This document shows, piece by piece, positions 46,047-53,747 of a DNA stretch of 64,000 bases. Numbering within the stretch: position 1 is the stretch's first letter; every line of letters begins with the position of its first letter. Made by a program: the position numbers and the translations under genes. This DNA comes from Flavihumibacter soli. Lineage in GTDB: Bacteria; Bacteroidota; Bacteroidia; Sphingobacteriales; Sphingobacteriaceae. The stretch covers positions 124,001 through 188,000 of the forward strand of contig NZ_JAAFZB010000096.1 in assembly GCF_010692725.1 (NCBI RefSeq). The letters are read 5' to 3'. Below the pieces are notes generated by a model. The model was not told where the DNA came from and ran no database searches. It saw only the letters and a program-made list of their open reading frames with translations.

Positions 46047-47075
46047 CTATTTATCCATTACCACTGTCCACTCTACCTTTTCACCCTTAAGATTTTGGGC
46101 AGCCTGTTCCAGGCTTTTAGAATCAGGGAAAGCAGCAATATTTCCTCCCATGGGTGATCGCAGTTCATCACTTCTATATAGATATGATTCGGATGCTTTG
46201 ATGAAGTCATGCGGATCATTAAAAGCGACTAAGTATGTTTCCTTAATATCCGAATTGTCTATGGTATTTGATTTTACAAACTCAGCAACACAATGAGTGT
46301 CATCGAATTTATAAATTTTGCCTTTTTTAGTCACAATCTCAGCTCCGAACTTATTGTCGGCAATGCTCATCTTGCAAAAACTGCATGCATCCACGCCAAG
46401 CTTAATAGGTTCCGGCCCTGTGCTGCATGACATGACAGAAAAGATCAGGAGTACTGACGCTCCGGCAACTACTTTTCTTATCCGGCTATTATGATTCTTT
46501 TTCATCGTTCTATATTGAATAACTACCGCAGTTAATAATAATAATCCTACCCCGATAAAGATCCAGCCGCCAATATGCGGAGTTGAATAGGCCCCAAAGT
46601 TCAAAAGTTGCTTGTACCCTATCAGCGGCGGCTGATAGGACATTCCGGGAACCCGAATTGCAGCATTGGGATCCAATTCATGCCCATAATTATAATTCCA
46701 GCGATAGAAGTCGGCCATTGCCAGGATACCGAAAACAGTAAAGGAGATAAAAAGAATGACGAGCACCTTCCTCCTGTTTAACAACACTACAGCGAAACAA
46801 AATGCGGCAAAGAAGCTGATGATATAGGGTAGAAGCGTGAATTCAAGAAAGTCCTCGGTATGCAATGTTTTCATCCCGATGTAGTGGTTAAGACCATTGA
46901 TAATGTCAACGTTACCTGCAAGCTTATGCGGATGCATTAATAATACCAGTCCTTCAGGATATTGAGGGGCTTCCAATTCTATCTGCCAGAGCGGAACAAA
47001 TAAGACTATTATCAAACCAATACCACATAGAAAAGTGATTACCCGGCTGATTATTTTTAATTTCTGATCTACCAT
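46047..47075 (-). CDS. nosL: NosL-type copper lipoprotein fused to an N-terminal membrane domain
   Basis: This is a 342-residue fusion. Residues 1-185 have about four membrane segments and an extracytoplasmic loop with VPLWQIELEAPQYPEGL and HPHKLAGNVDIINGLNHYIG, a small membrane protein often found as a separate gene in nos clusters of this phylum. From residue 191 (MKKNHNSRIRK) the chain looks like an intact lipoprotein signal with lipobox VMSC, then a NosL domain with ACSFCKMSI and DDTHCVAEF. NosL supplies Cu(I) to NosZ. Either it is a true fusion, with the lipobox now inside a membrane helix, or translation also starts at the ATG at 46505. Confidence 0.85.
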   Translation of the reverse strand: MVDQKLKIISRVITFLCGIGLIIVLFVPLWQIELEAPQYPEGLVLLMHPHKLAGNVDIINGLNHYIGMKTLHTEDFLEFTLLPYIISFFAAFCFAVVLLNRRKVLVILFISFTVFGILAMADFYRWNYNYGHELDPNAAIRVPGMSYQPPLIGYKQLLNFGAYSTPHIGGWIFIGVGLLLLTAVVIQYRTMKKNHNSRIRKVVAGASVLLIFSVMSCSTGPEPIKLGVDACSFCKMSIADNKFGAEIVTKKGKIYKFDDTHCVAEFVKSNTIDNSDIKETYLVAFNDPHDFIKASESYLYRSDELRSPMGGNIAAFPDSKSLEQAAQNLKGEKVEWTVVMDK

Positions 47076-47233
47076 GATGTCAATTCGATTGAAATAACCT
47101 GTGAAGGGCTGATCTCGTTGTAAAGTGAATGAAGCGTTTCATCATGCCGGTAAGGCAGCTATCGTTCAATGAAGATCATTTTAGACTAGCGATCGGAAGT
47201 TTGGAACTTTCCTCCGAACTAAATTATTTAAAT

Positions 47234-47259
47234 AAAAGGGCCTTCTTACGGGCCCCTTT
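47234..47259 (-). terminator. Terminator-like hairpin after nosZ
   Basis: On the minus strand a 9-bp stem (AAAGGGGCC / GGCCCTTTT, one G-T pair) with an 8-nt loop is followed by TTTTATTT. It lies 12 bp after the nosZ stop and 160 bp before nosL, so it may make nosZ expression higher than that of the maturation genes. Confidence 0.75.
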
Positions 47260-47270
47260 ATTTAATCGTA

Positions 47271-49262
47271 CTATCTTTTTAACAACGAATCTCCCGCTGG
47301 CGAATTTTTACCTAAACTAAAGGATATTGCCACATTCGAGCCTTTGGGTGAAACCCTCACATAACCCGACATCTCCTGGTGAAGCGCACTGCAGAAGTCA
47401 GTACAGTAAATAGGATACATTCCCACTTTCTGCGGAACCCATTTTAAAGTAGTTGTTTCTCCAGGCATAATAAGCAACTCAGCATTTATCGCGCCTTTGA
47501 TAGCAAATCCGTGTGGTACATCCCAATCCTGCTCGAGGTTTGTGACGTGGAAATATACTTCATCTCCCAGTTTGACTCCTTCAATATTATCCGGAGAGAA
47601 GTGTGACCGCATGGCAGTTATATACACATGCACCTTATTTCCTTCACGAACAATTTTTGAGTTCTTTTCACCCATTGTGACGTAAGGATGCTTATTCTCT
47701 TCTAACTTGAAAGTCTTAACCGAATTCTTAACAACTTTATCTGCTGGTATCGACTGAGCATAATGGGGTTCTCCGATTGTTGGATAATCAATCAGCAGCT
47801 TCATCTTTTCGCCACTGATATCAAATAATTGAGCGCTTTGAGCTAATTCCGGTCCTGTAGGCAGGAACCTGTCTTTGGTGATCTTGTTGTACGCCATCAG
47901 GTACTTCCCGTAGGGCTTCATCGTATCGCCGCCCGGAATACTCAGGTGACCCGGAGAATAGTAAGTAGGCTGCCTGTCAATAACTTTCAGGTCTTTGATA
48001 TTCCATTTAACGATCTCTGACGAGATAAAGAATGTTGTATAAGCATTCCCTTTACCGTCAAACTCCGTATGCAATGGTCCTAAGCCTGGCTTTTTAACTT
48101 CACCATACAAAGCTGACTCATATTTTAATACCGGAATACCACCGTAGCTTCCATCAAAGGTTTTATCCGCAATAGCCTTTTTGATCTTACTCATAGCAAA
48201 TACAGGGATTAATGCTGCAAGTTTTCCACTTCCCACGATATATTCGCCTGTCGGATCGACGTCAACTCCATGAGGAGATTTAGGGCAAGGAATCATATAG
48301 GCGATTTCAGGGAAATCTTTTACATCTAGGACAGTTACTTCGGTCAGCATCTTGGAGGTAGCTGTGTGAGTAGACTCATCAAATTTGTTATGAGCATATT
48401 TGACAGTTTGTTTCCTACCCTTCCCAGCCTTGACATATTCTTCCGCTTTTTTCCAGTTCACCGCAAGAATATAATCCTTGTCATTCTTGGAAGCATTTAC
48501 TTCAAGTAAGGTGTGCGCCTGCTCGGAGTTATACGTGCTGAAAAAGAACCATCCGCTGCTCGGCCCCTTACCGCTGTGGCTAAGGTCAAAGTTCATCCCT
48601 GGCAATATAAGCTGGAAAGCGATTTTCATATTGCCATCTTCAGGTGCCACGCTGATAAAACTGATAGTACCTTTGAAATTCTTCTTGTACGTATCGATCG
48701 CAACATCACCGGAAGCATCGTCCATCGGCACACTAAAACGGGTACCCGCAACAACATACTCGGTATTTTCTGTGATGAATGGAGAAGAGTGATTACCTGC
48801 ACTATTCGGAATCTCAATGATCTCCGCCGTGCGGAACGTCCTCAAGTCTATACGAGCTATACGAGGTGTATTGTTGGCATTAGCGAATATCCAGCGACCG
48901 TCCGTTTCACCCTTAGTTTGCGAAAGGTCAAGATGATGCTGGTCATCCCAGGGAACCATTCCATGCGATGTATTTAACATCGGCTTGGTTTCCTCGCTGT
49001 ATCCCCAACCCTTCTCGGGATCTACCGAGAAAACCGGAATTACCCGAAGCAAGCGCGCGGAGGGAATGCCATATACGCTCACCTGACCGCTAAAACCGCC
49101 CGACACGAAGTTATACAACTCATCATATTTGCCTGGCTGCACATAAACTCTTGATGCAGCATCGCCACTAACGGCGTCCCCTGCATTTTTAGGTTTACAC
49201 GCTGAAATGCTCAACATTACGGCTGCTGAGAGTAACATAATTAAAAATAGAACCCTTTTCAT
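47271..49262 (-). CDS. nosZ: Nitrous oxide reductase, clade II (Sec-type, lipoprotein signal)
   Basis: The protein is 663 residues from the ATG at 49262; an in-frame upstream start at 49328 adds 22 residues before the signal. The N-terminus is a Sec lipoprotein signal with lipobox ISAC, not a twin-arginine signal, as expected in clade II. The seven-bladed propeller has copper-centre histidines (for example DQHHLDLS near residue 107 and CPKSPHGVDVDPTG). The C-terminal cupredoxin has the CuA motif CTDFCSALHQEM near residue 625. The enzyme reduces N2O to N2. It follows a cytochrome c lipoprotein that may feed it electrons. Confidence 0.95.
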   Translation of the reverse strand: MKRVLFLIMLLSAAVMLSISACKPKNAGDAVSGDAASRVYVQPGKYDELYNFVSGGFSGQVSVYGIPSARLLRVIPVFSVDPEKGWGYSEETKPMLNTSHGMVPWDDQHHLDLSQTKGETDGRWIFANANNTPRIARIDLRTFRTAEIIEIPNSAGNHSSPFITENTEYVVAGTRFSVPMDDASGDVAIDTYKKNFKGTISFISVAPEDGNMKIAFQLILPGMNFDLSHSGKGPSSGWFFFSTYNSEQAHTLLEVNASKNDKDYILAVNWKKAEEYVKAGKGRKQTVKYAHNKFDESTHTATSKMLTEVTVLDVKDFPEIAYMIPCPKSPHGVDVDPTGEYIVGSGKLAALIPVFAMSKIKKAIADKTFDGSYGGIPVLKYESALYGEVKKPGLGPLHTEFDGKGNAYTTFFISSEIVKWNIKDLKVIDRQPTYYSPGHLSIPGGDTMKPYGKYLMAYNKITKDRFLPTGPELAQSAQLFDISGEKMKLLIDYPTIGEPHYAQSIPADKVVKNSVKTFKLEENKHPYVTMGEKNSKIVREGNKVHVYITAMRSHFSPDNIEGVKLGDEVYFHVTNLEQDWDVPHGFAIKGAINAELLIMPGETTTLKWVPQKVGMYPIYCTDFCSALHQEMSGYVRVSPKGSNVAISFSLGKNSPAGDSLLKR

Positions 49263-49384
49263 GTTTATAAGATTAACTTTTGGAGACAAAGACAAAGGAT
49301 TGTCCGTACGATGAAAAACCCTCATCATTGTTAAAATTCATTTAATTTTCCTGCATTTCCGGTCTCGGCCGGCTTGTTGAATTA

Positions 49385-49861
49385 TTACTTTACACCGTCG
49401 ACCTTCCGCATATATTCATATACGTTTCGGGCATCGTCATCAGAAAGATTTTGATTAGGCATTCGAACCATACAAATTTCCAGCATTGCCTGAGCCTTGG
49501 GATCTTTGTCGATCATAACATCTGTATTTGTCATGAAGTTCATGATCCACTCTGGTGCGTGACGCGTGGTAACACCTGCCCAGCCCGGGCCAACCAGTCT
49601 CTCATCAGTCATTTTATGACATGAGGTACATTTGAGGTCTGCAACCTTCTCGCCCTTCTCAGCCATCCCCGCATCGAGATTTGGCTTGACCTCTACGTTA
49701 GTAAACTTTCCTTCGCCACGATTAGGATCATAACTTGGATTTCCCCCTTCAGTGGTTTCAGATGTTGCTGCGGAAGTAGTGTCGCTACCCGTGCCATCCC
49801 CGGAACCCGCACAAGCGGCGACAAACAAGACCAGGGCACTAAGACAAAGTAATTTTTTCAT
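49385..49861 (-). CDS. Mono-heme cytochrome c lipoprotein
   Basis: This 158-residue protein has a lipoprotein signal with lipobox VAAC, a Ser/Thr/Gly-rich linker, and a cytochrome c domain with one CTSCH heme site. The likely Met ligand is in RMPNQNLSDDDARNVYEYM. It lies 122 bp upstream of nosZ in the same direction, as in many clade II nos clusters, and is a good candidate electron donor to NosZ. Both proteins appear to be lipid-anchored. Confidence 0.9.
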   Translation of the reverse strand: MKKLLCLSALVLFVAACAGSGDGTGSDTTSAATSETTEGGNPSYDPNRGEGKFTNVEVKPNLDAGMAEKGEKVADLKCTSCHKMTDERLVGPGWAGVTTRHAPEWIMNFMTNTDVMIDKDPKAQAMLEICMVRMPNQNLSDDDARNVYEYMRKVDGVK

Positions 49862-50168
49862 AATCTAAATTTTTAATCATTAATGTATTACAAGAATCAG
49901 ATTAAGCGACAAGTCTCACTTTTACAGCAATAGAAACTATCGTCTTTGTATTGTTTTTGTCATTTCAATATCCCTACCAAACAAATGGTATAAAATTTAG
50001 TTTACATCGTCCTCTTGTAATCCGGATCTAACCTCTTATCCTACGCGCTGTTCCTTAATTTAAAATTAGTCCTTATTAGGTTGCTGTTAAATGACCACTC
50101 TTACTCAGAAAAATGATCTGGAACATTCTTAATAAAAGACATTAGAATCTCTTATAAGCTGAAAATTT
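49862..50168. other. Promoter region of the cytochrome c-nosZ genes
   Basis: This 307-bp stretch is AT-rich and must carry the nos promoter. I find no perfect TAnnTTTG box on the minus strand. The best palindrome match (TGATCTGGAACA, 50114-50125) has one mismatch and sits too far upstream. A partial AAGCGACAAG, like half of an HcpR site, occurs at about 49904-49913. I see no open frame. Confidence 0.4.
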
Positions 50169-50597
50169 TTATTTTAGGAAGTATCGATTTTGCTCATATT
50201 CTTTAACCATTTCATTAAGGGATTTTCTGCTAAATTCGGCCAACAGTTGGCTTTTGAGGGGCTTAATTTGATCATGCAGGGGGCAAGGCCCGGCATCCGA
50301 ACAACTCTTCAGTCCCATGACACACGCCGTAAATAACTCATCGCCATCAATTGCACGGACTATATCGATCAAAAAAACCGAATGCCGATCATCTATATAA
50401 AACCCGCCGTTCGGACCCTTTGCCGACGATAAGACCTGTTTACGGGAGAGTGCCTGGAGTATCTTACCCGTGAAGTGCATCGGAGAGCCGATTGCCTCCG
50501 CGATCTCTATTATCCCTGCCCTCTTACCCAGATTACTGGTATAAGCAACGTAAACTGCTGCTCTGATGGCATACTCACAGGATTTTGATAATAGCAT
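50169..50597 (-). CDS. Rrf2-family transcriptional regulator with putative Fe-S cysteines
   Basis: This 142-residue winged-helix regulator has the SCEYAIRAAVYVAY start and the KGPNGGFYIDD wing typical of the Rrf2/IscR/NsrR family. Three cysteines (C92, C99, C105, pattern CX6CX5C) are followed by PLHD, so a [2Fe-2S] or [4Fe-4S] cluster is likely. NsrR and IscR have CX5CX5C. It probably senses nitric oxide or Fe-S status. It lies 31 bp after the RIC gene on the same strand and probably controls that unit or the nos genes. Confidence 0.85.
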   Translation of the reverse strand: MLLSKSCEYAIRAAVYVAYTSNLGKRAGIIEIAEAIGSPMHFTGKILQALSRKQVLSSAKGPNGGFYIDDRHSVFLIDIVRAIDGDELFTACVMGLKSCSDAGPCPLHDQIKPLKSQLLAEFSRKSLNEMVKEYEQNRYFLK

Positions 50598-50628
50598 TCC
50601 GGTTTATATTACGGGTAAGGTTTATCCT

Positions 50629-51585
50629 TTAGCTTTCCAACAAGTCTCTTTCGAGTTTGATTGCTTTGGGGAATAGTATGTTATTTTCCAGGTGTACATG
50701 GTTGTACAGATCAATTTCAAATTCTTCCAACTTCCTGAAAAGGATTGTATAAGAGTTACAGGCGTCTGCCGGCAAGCTGTAATCCGATGTCAGCTCCCGT
50801 AACTCCGTAAGGTCTTCGCCTGCCTGCTCATGCTCCATTTCCATCACCATGATAGGGCTCAACACACCACCAAAGGGATTACTGCAGATCTCGGAACCTT
50901 TGTTTCCTGCATTAACCAATTGCCTGATGAACGGAAAGAGTATCTTCTCTTCCTTACTCATATGCAGAACCAGGTCCTGTGCGATTCGGGCGAATACTTC
51001 GGCCACCTTAACAAGTTCCGGATGCCTTCCGCCATGAACACGCGCTACCTTATTTGCAATTTCCAGGATAAACGGGATACTTTCCCGGCAGTAGCTGTGA
51101 TGAGTGTTAACCACGTAATCAGTCAGGAAATCAAGTTCCCATTCATCAAAATTCAATACGCTGTTAGCTGACCTGTCTACAGCTTCAAGTTCCGATTTGA
51201 TTACCTCAAGGCTGATCCCCTTTGCTTTGCTGACCTCTGAGAGTGTCTTTTTACCACCGCAGCAAAAGTCTATACCGAGCTTTTTAAAAGCCTGGGCTTT
51301 CCGGTAATCCCTCGCTACTATCTCCCCAATCGTTTCCTCCGGAATCTCTTCGTCGATGATCCTCTTACCAATTGAAACTCTCCACAATTCGGGCCCACTC
51401 TCAAGATAAGCCCATGTAACTATCTGCCCCCTTTCGGCAAGGAGCTGGTAATAAAGTGGCTTTGGATCATGATCGTTGTGAATTATAAATGAATTTCCGG
51501 GCACTAGCGAATCAAATTTTTGAAAGATTGTGGGATGTTTAAATCGCGGTTCTATCACCGTTACATCAAGAATATCTGTTTCCAT
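50629..51585 (-). CDS. ric: Iron-sulfur cluster repair di-iron protein (RIC/ScdA) with N-terminal DUF2249
   Basis: This 318-residue three-domain protein has a DUF2249 domain (about 1-75; NDHDPKPLYYQLL, GPELWRVSI), a DUF542 domain with IDFCCGGKKTL (Cys pair at 108-109), and a hemerythrin-like di-iron domain (about 155-310; HHSYCRESIPFILEI, HMSKEEKILFPFI, EMEHEQAGEDL, HVHLENNILFPKA). RIC proteins repair Fe-S clusters damaged by nitric oxide or peroxide. A predicted activator site lies 50-61 bp upstream. The Rrf2 regulator is downstream in the same unit. Confidence 0.93.
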   Translation of the reverse strand: METDILDVTVIEPRFKHPTIFQKFDSLVPGNSFIIHNDHDPKPLYYQLLAERGQIVTWAYLESGPELWRVSIGKRIIDEEIPEETIGEIVARDYRKAQAFKKLGIDFCCGGKKTLSEVSKAKGISLEVIKSELEAVDRSANSVLNFDEWELDFLTDYVVNTHHSYCRESIPFILEIANKVARVHGGRHPELVKVAEVFARIAQDLVLHMSKEEKILFPFIRQLVNAGNKGSEICSNPFGGVLSPIMVMEMEHEQAGEDLTELRELTSDYSLPADACNSYTILFRKLEEFEIDLYNHVHLENNILFPKAIKLERDLLES

Positions 51586-51604
51586 TTTCTTATTATATAG
51601 AGGA

Positions 51605-51646
51605 CAAATTTATCTTTTAATAAGCCCTCACTAATGACAAGGGTCA
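51605..51646 (-). promoter_or_regulatory. Predicted activator site and promoter of RIC-Rrf2
   Basis: The perfect palindrome TGACAAGGGTCA (TGAC-N4-GTCA, 51635-51646) lies upstream of a perfect -7 box TAAATTTG (minus strand, 51612-51605). The centre-to-box distance is 35.5 bp, a class II-like position. The site is between RIC and the end of the membrane protein gene at 51662. Confidence 0.7.
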
Positions 51647-51661
51647 CATATCCGGGTAAGC

Positions 51662-52876
51662 TTAATCACATTTGCCAGGCTTCGCAGGAAGCGCCGGAAC
51701 GAGGAGCGTAAATCGCCTGAGCTGAATGAAATACAGGATCCCGGCGAAGGGAAAGAGGGAGGAGATAACCAGCAAGCATAGCTGGAAATGAGGTATTCCA
51801 ACGTTAAAGGAGGAAAACAGGGGCTGTATAAAAAGAACTGAAAGGTAAAGGGCAACTACGACCATATAAAAACCGTTCAGTAAAGACACCCGGATACTGG
51901 CGCCAAAAAAACCTTTTTTCACAAACTGATCTATTATCAGAGGCATAATACAGCCCAACGTAAGCAAATGTACATACCCGATGATCAGGTTTCGCTCCTG
52001 GAAAACCCAGGTACCGATTATCGGAATACACAGCGCAACCTGTAATGCTATTTTAATTGAGATGGCAGCAAGCGCTATCTTTACGAGGAAAGAAAAGCTA
52101 TTACGTTCATGCCTGTAATAGAGGCAGAGTTTAATCCAGCACAGAAGATTCAGAGTCGAAGCCGCAAGCGAGAGAATCCATATCCATACAGGTGGATCAA
52201 CCCACAAGGTGAATATCAAAAATAGGGGAATAACTGAAATAACGAATGTTAAAAGCCATCTGCGCATCTTTATATGCCTGGTTCCGTTTAAATAAGCTGA
52301 TGCAAACAGGCCAAGTGCAGCGAGAAGCATAAATCCATTCATCTGGAAATGCAGGTAAAAATAAATAGCATCCTGATACAAGGCTGTGTTTCGAAATCCC
52401 GAAGCAGCTAACGGAGCCAGTGCGAATGGACCAAGTGATGAAAGGCACATAAATAACAATGATCCATATATCAGAATGCGGGCGGCTTCATTCATCCTTA
52501 TTTGTAAAATCCCCTTCGTACAGATAAGATAGGTAAACCTATAGCCGGTCAGGATAAACAGCGTGGAAAAACTTATAGACACCGGGTGATAGCCATAAAC
52601 GGAAAAACTTACCAGCATCCCCCAGGCACTCAGCTGGGTCACCAGCAAAATAGTTTTGTAAGCCGATGAAAAACTATCCCCAAAAACAGTGTGTATTATC
52701 AGCAAAGAAATGGAAAAGAACATCCAGCCGGAAAAGGCAAAATGAGAATGCGCATGAAGCAGGAACTGGTAATTGCCTGCTGGCAAGCCAAAAACCTGCA
52801 TATAGCGTAAGAGAAGTCCGAACAGGGACAATAGAATAAAATTCGAAATGGCCCATGCGGGGTATCTATTCTGCAT
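51662..52876 (-). CDS. Polytopic membrane protein with conserved histidines (paralogue of the gene at 41922)
   Basis: This 404-residue protein has about twelve membrane segments. LLHAHSHFAFSGW (H41, H43, H45), YFYLHFQMNGF and IGYVHLLTLG match the paralogue at 41922 at the same relative places, while most other residues differ. The two share size and topology, so they arose by an old duplication. I do not recognise a named family. A heme or copper role is possible from the histidines. It lies in the same direction as, and upstream of, RIC. The gap to the hemerythrin-like gene is 137 bp. Confidence 0.7.
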   Translation of the reverse strand: MQNRYPAWAISNFILLSLFGLLLRYMQVFGLPAGNYQFLLHAHSHFAFSGWMFFSISLLIIHTVFGDSFSSAYKTILLVTQLSAWGMLVSFSVYGYHPVSISFSTLFILTGYRFTYLICTKGILQIRMNEAARILIYGSLLFMCLSSLGPFALAPLAASGFRNTALYQDAIYFYLHFQMNGFMLLAALGLFASAYLNGTRHIKMRRWLLTFVISVIPLFLIFTLWVDPPVWIWILSLAASTLNLLCWIKLCLYYRHERNSFSFLVKIALAAISIKIALQVALCIPIIGTWVFQERNLIIGYVHLLTLGCIMPLIIDQFVKKGFFGASIRVSLLNGFYMVVVALYLSVLFIQPLFSSFNVGIPHFQLCLLVISSLFPFAGILYFIQLRRFTLLVPALPAKPGKCD

Positions 52877-53013
52877 AGCATAATTCGCATTGAACTGACA
52901 AGCTCTGAATTTCTCTTACATCAGCTCCCTGGCTGACGGCCAAGCCTCCTAAACTTGCACTACCCTCCCATTCAGCCAGGCGATTATTAAACCCGGGAAG
53001 TCTCCTGATCTCT

Positions 53014-53490
53014 TTAGCCCGCAGGGGAATTCCAGAATTCGGTATGAAAGTCTTCAATAAAAGGCTTATGATCACGGTTTATCGAATTTCCCATTTCCTC
53101 CAGCTGAGCAGCACTCAATCTGTCCTGCAGGTATGGAAACAGTTCGCGCTCTTCGAAGCGTATATGGTCATCCAGCATTCCGGCAAGCTTAAGCAGAAAT
53201 TTCGCTTCCCTTCCGTTACAATCATCAAGTGCCGCAACAGTGGCTTTTATATCCATATGCTCAAACAAGGTACGCTGCTTATATAGGTCTGCATCATCCA
53301 GAAAACTCAGCACAAAATTCTCCTCTTCCCTGAAATGCGGAAATAGAGCCTTTTTTGAAAAATAACGAACATACTCTCTTATCAGATCTGTACTGATCTT
53401 GTATTTCAATCCCTGGCGGATCTTCCAGCCTAATAATAGCCCGTGATGATGATCGCGGGATAAGGGTTGGAGGTTTATGTCTCGTTTCAT
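53014..53490 (-). CDS. Hemerythrin-like domain protein
   Basis: This 158-residue all-helical protein has the di-iron ligands of a hemerythrin-like fold: SRDHHHGLLLGWKIR (first His), HFREEENFVLSFL (His-x3-Glu type), DDHIRFEERELFPYL (His and Glu ligands) and a late His in NRDHKPFIEDFH. Such proteins bind O2 or NO or store iron. The predicted activator site upstream places it in the same regulon as RIC, consistent with a nitrosative or low-oxygen role. Confidence 0.85.
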   Translation of the reverse strand: MKRDINLQPLSRDHHHGLLLGWKIRQGLKYKISTDLIREYVRYFSKKALFPHFREEENFVLSFLDDADLYKQRTLFEHMDIKATVAALDDCNGREAKFLLKLAGMLDDHIRFEERELFPYLQDRLSAAQLEEMGNSINRDHKPFIEDFHTEFWNSPAG

Positions 53491-53555
53491 ATGGGAAAAT
53501 TAAAAGGGGGCATGCCAACCGCTTTTCACAGGCCATCAGGCATTACACTCGCTTA

Positions 53556-53598
53556 CAAAAATGGGCAGAGCTAAACGAGATCAATATGACCGCGGTCA
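53556..53598 (-). promoter_or_regulatory. Predicted activator site and -7 box for the hemerythrin-like gene
   Basis: The fully symmetric palindrome ATGACCGCGGTCAT spans 53586-53599, with its TGAC-N4-GTCA core at 53587-53598. A -7-like box CATTTTTG (minus strand, 53563-53556, one mismatch) gives a centre-to-box distance of 36.5 bp. The leader to the ATG at 53490 would be about 60 nt. Confidence 0.6.
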
Positions 53599-53747
53599 TT
53601 TTTTAAAATGATAACGAAACACTGAGCCAGAATTTGCTAGCCGGGAATGCAGCCTGAGATAAAAGAAAATATTGTAACCCTTTTTTACTTAGCTCTCTCT
53701 AACATATAGTTCAATTTCATTTTTCTGACACCATAACAATAAATATC

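Noticed and set aside
49263-50168. TGAY-N4-RTCA site controlling cytochrome c-nosZ
   Set aside because: The best candidate (50114-50125) has a mismatch and lies about 250 bp upstream without a matching -7 box, so I do not include nosZ in the proposed regulon.
52866-53075. A 69-codon minus-strand frame between the membrane protein gene and the hemerythrin-like gene
   Set aside because: It overlaps both neighbours, has no recognisable motif or start signal, and its overlap with the clear hemerythrin-like frame argues against it.
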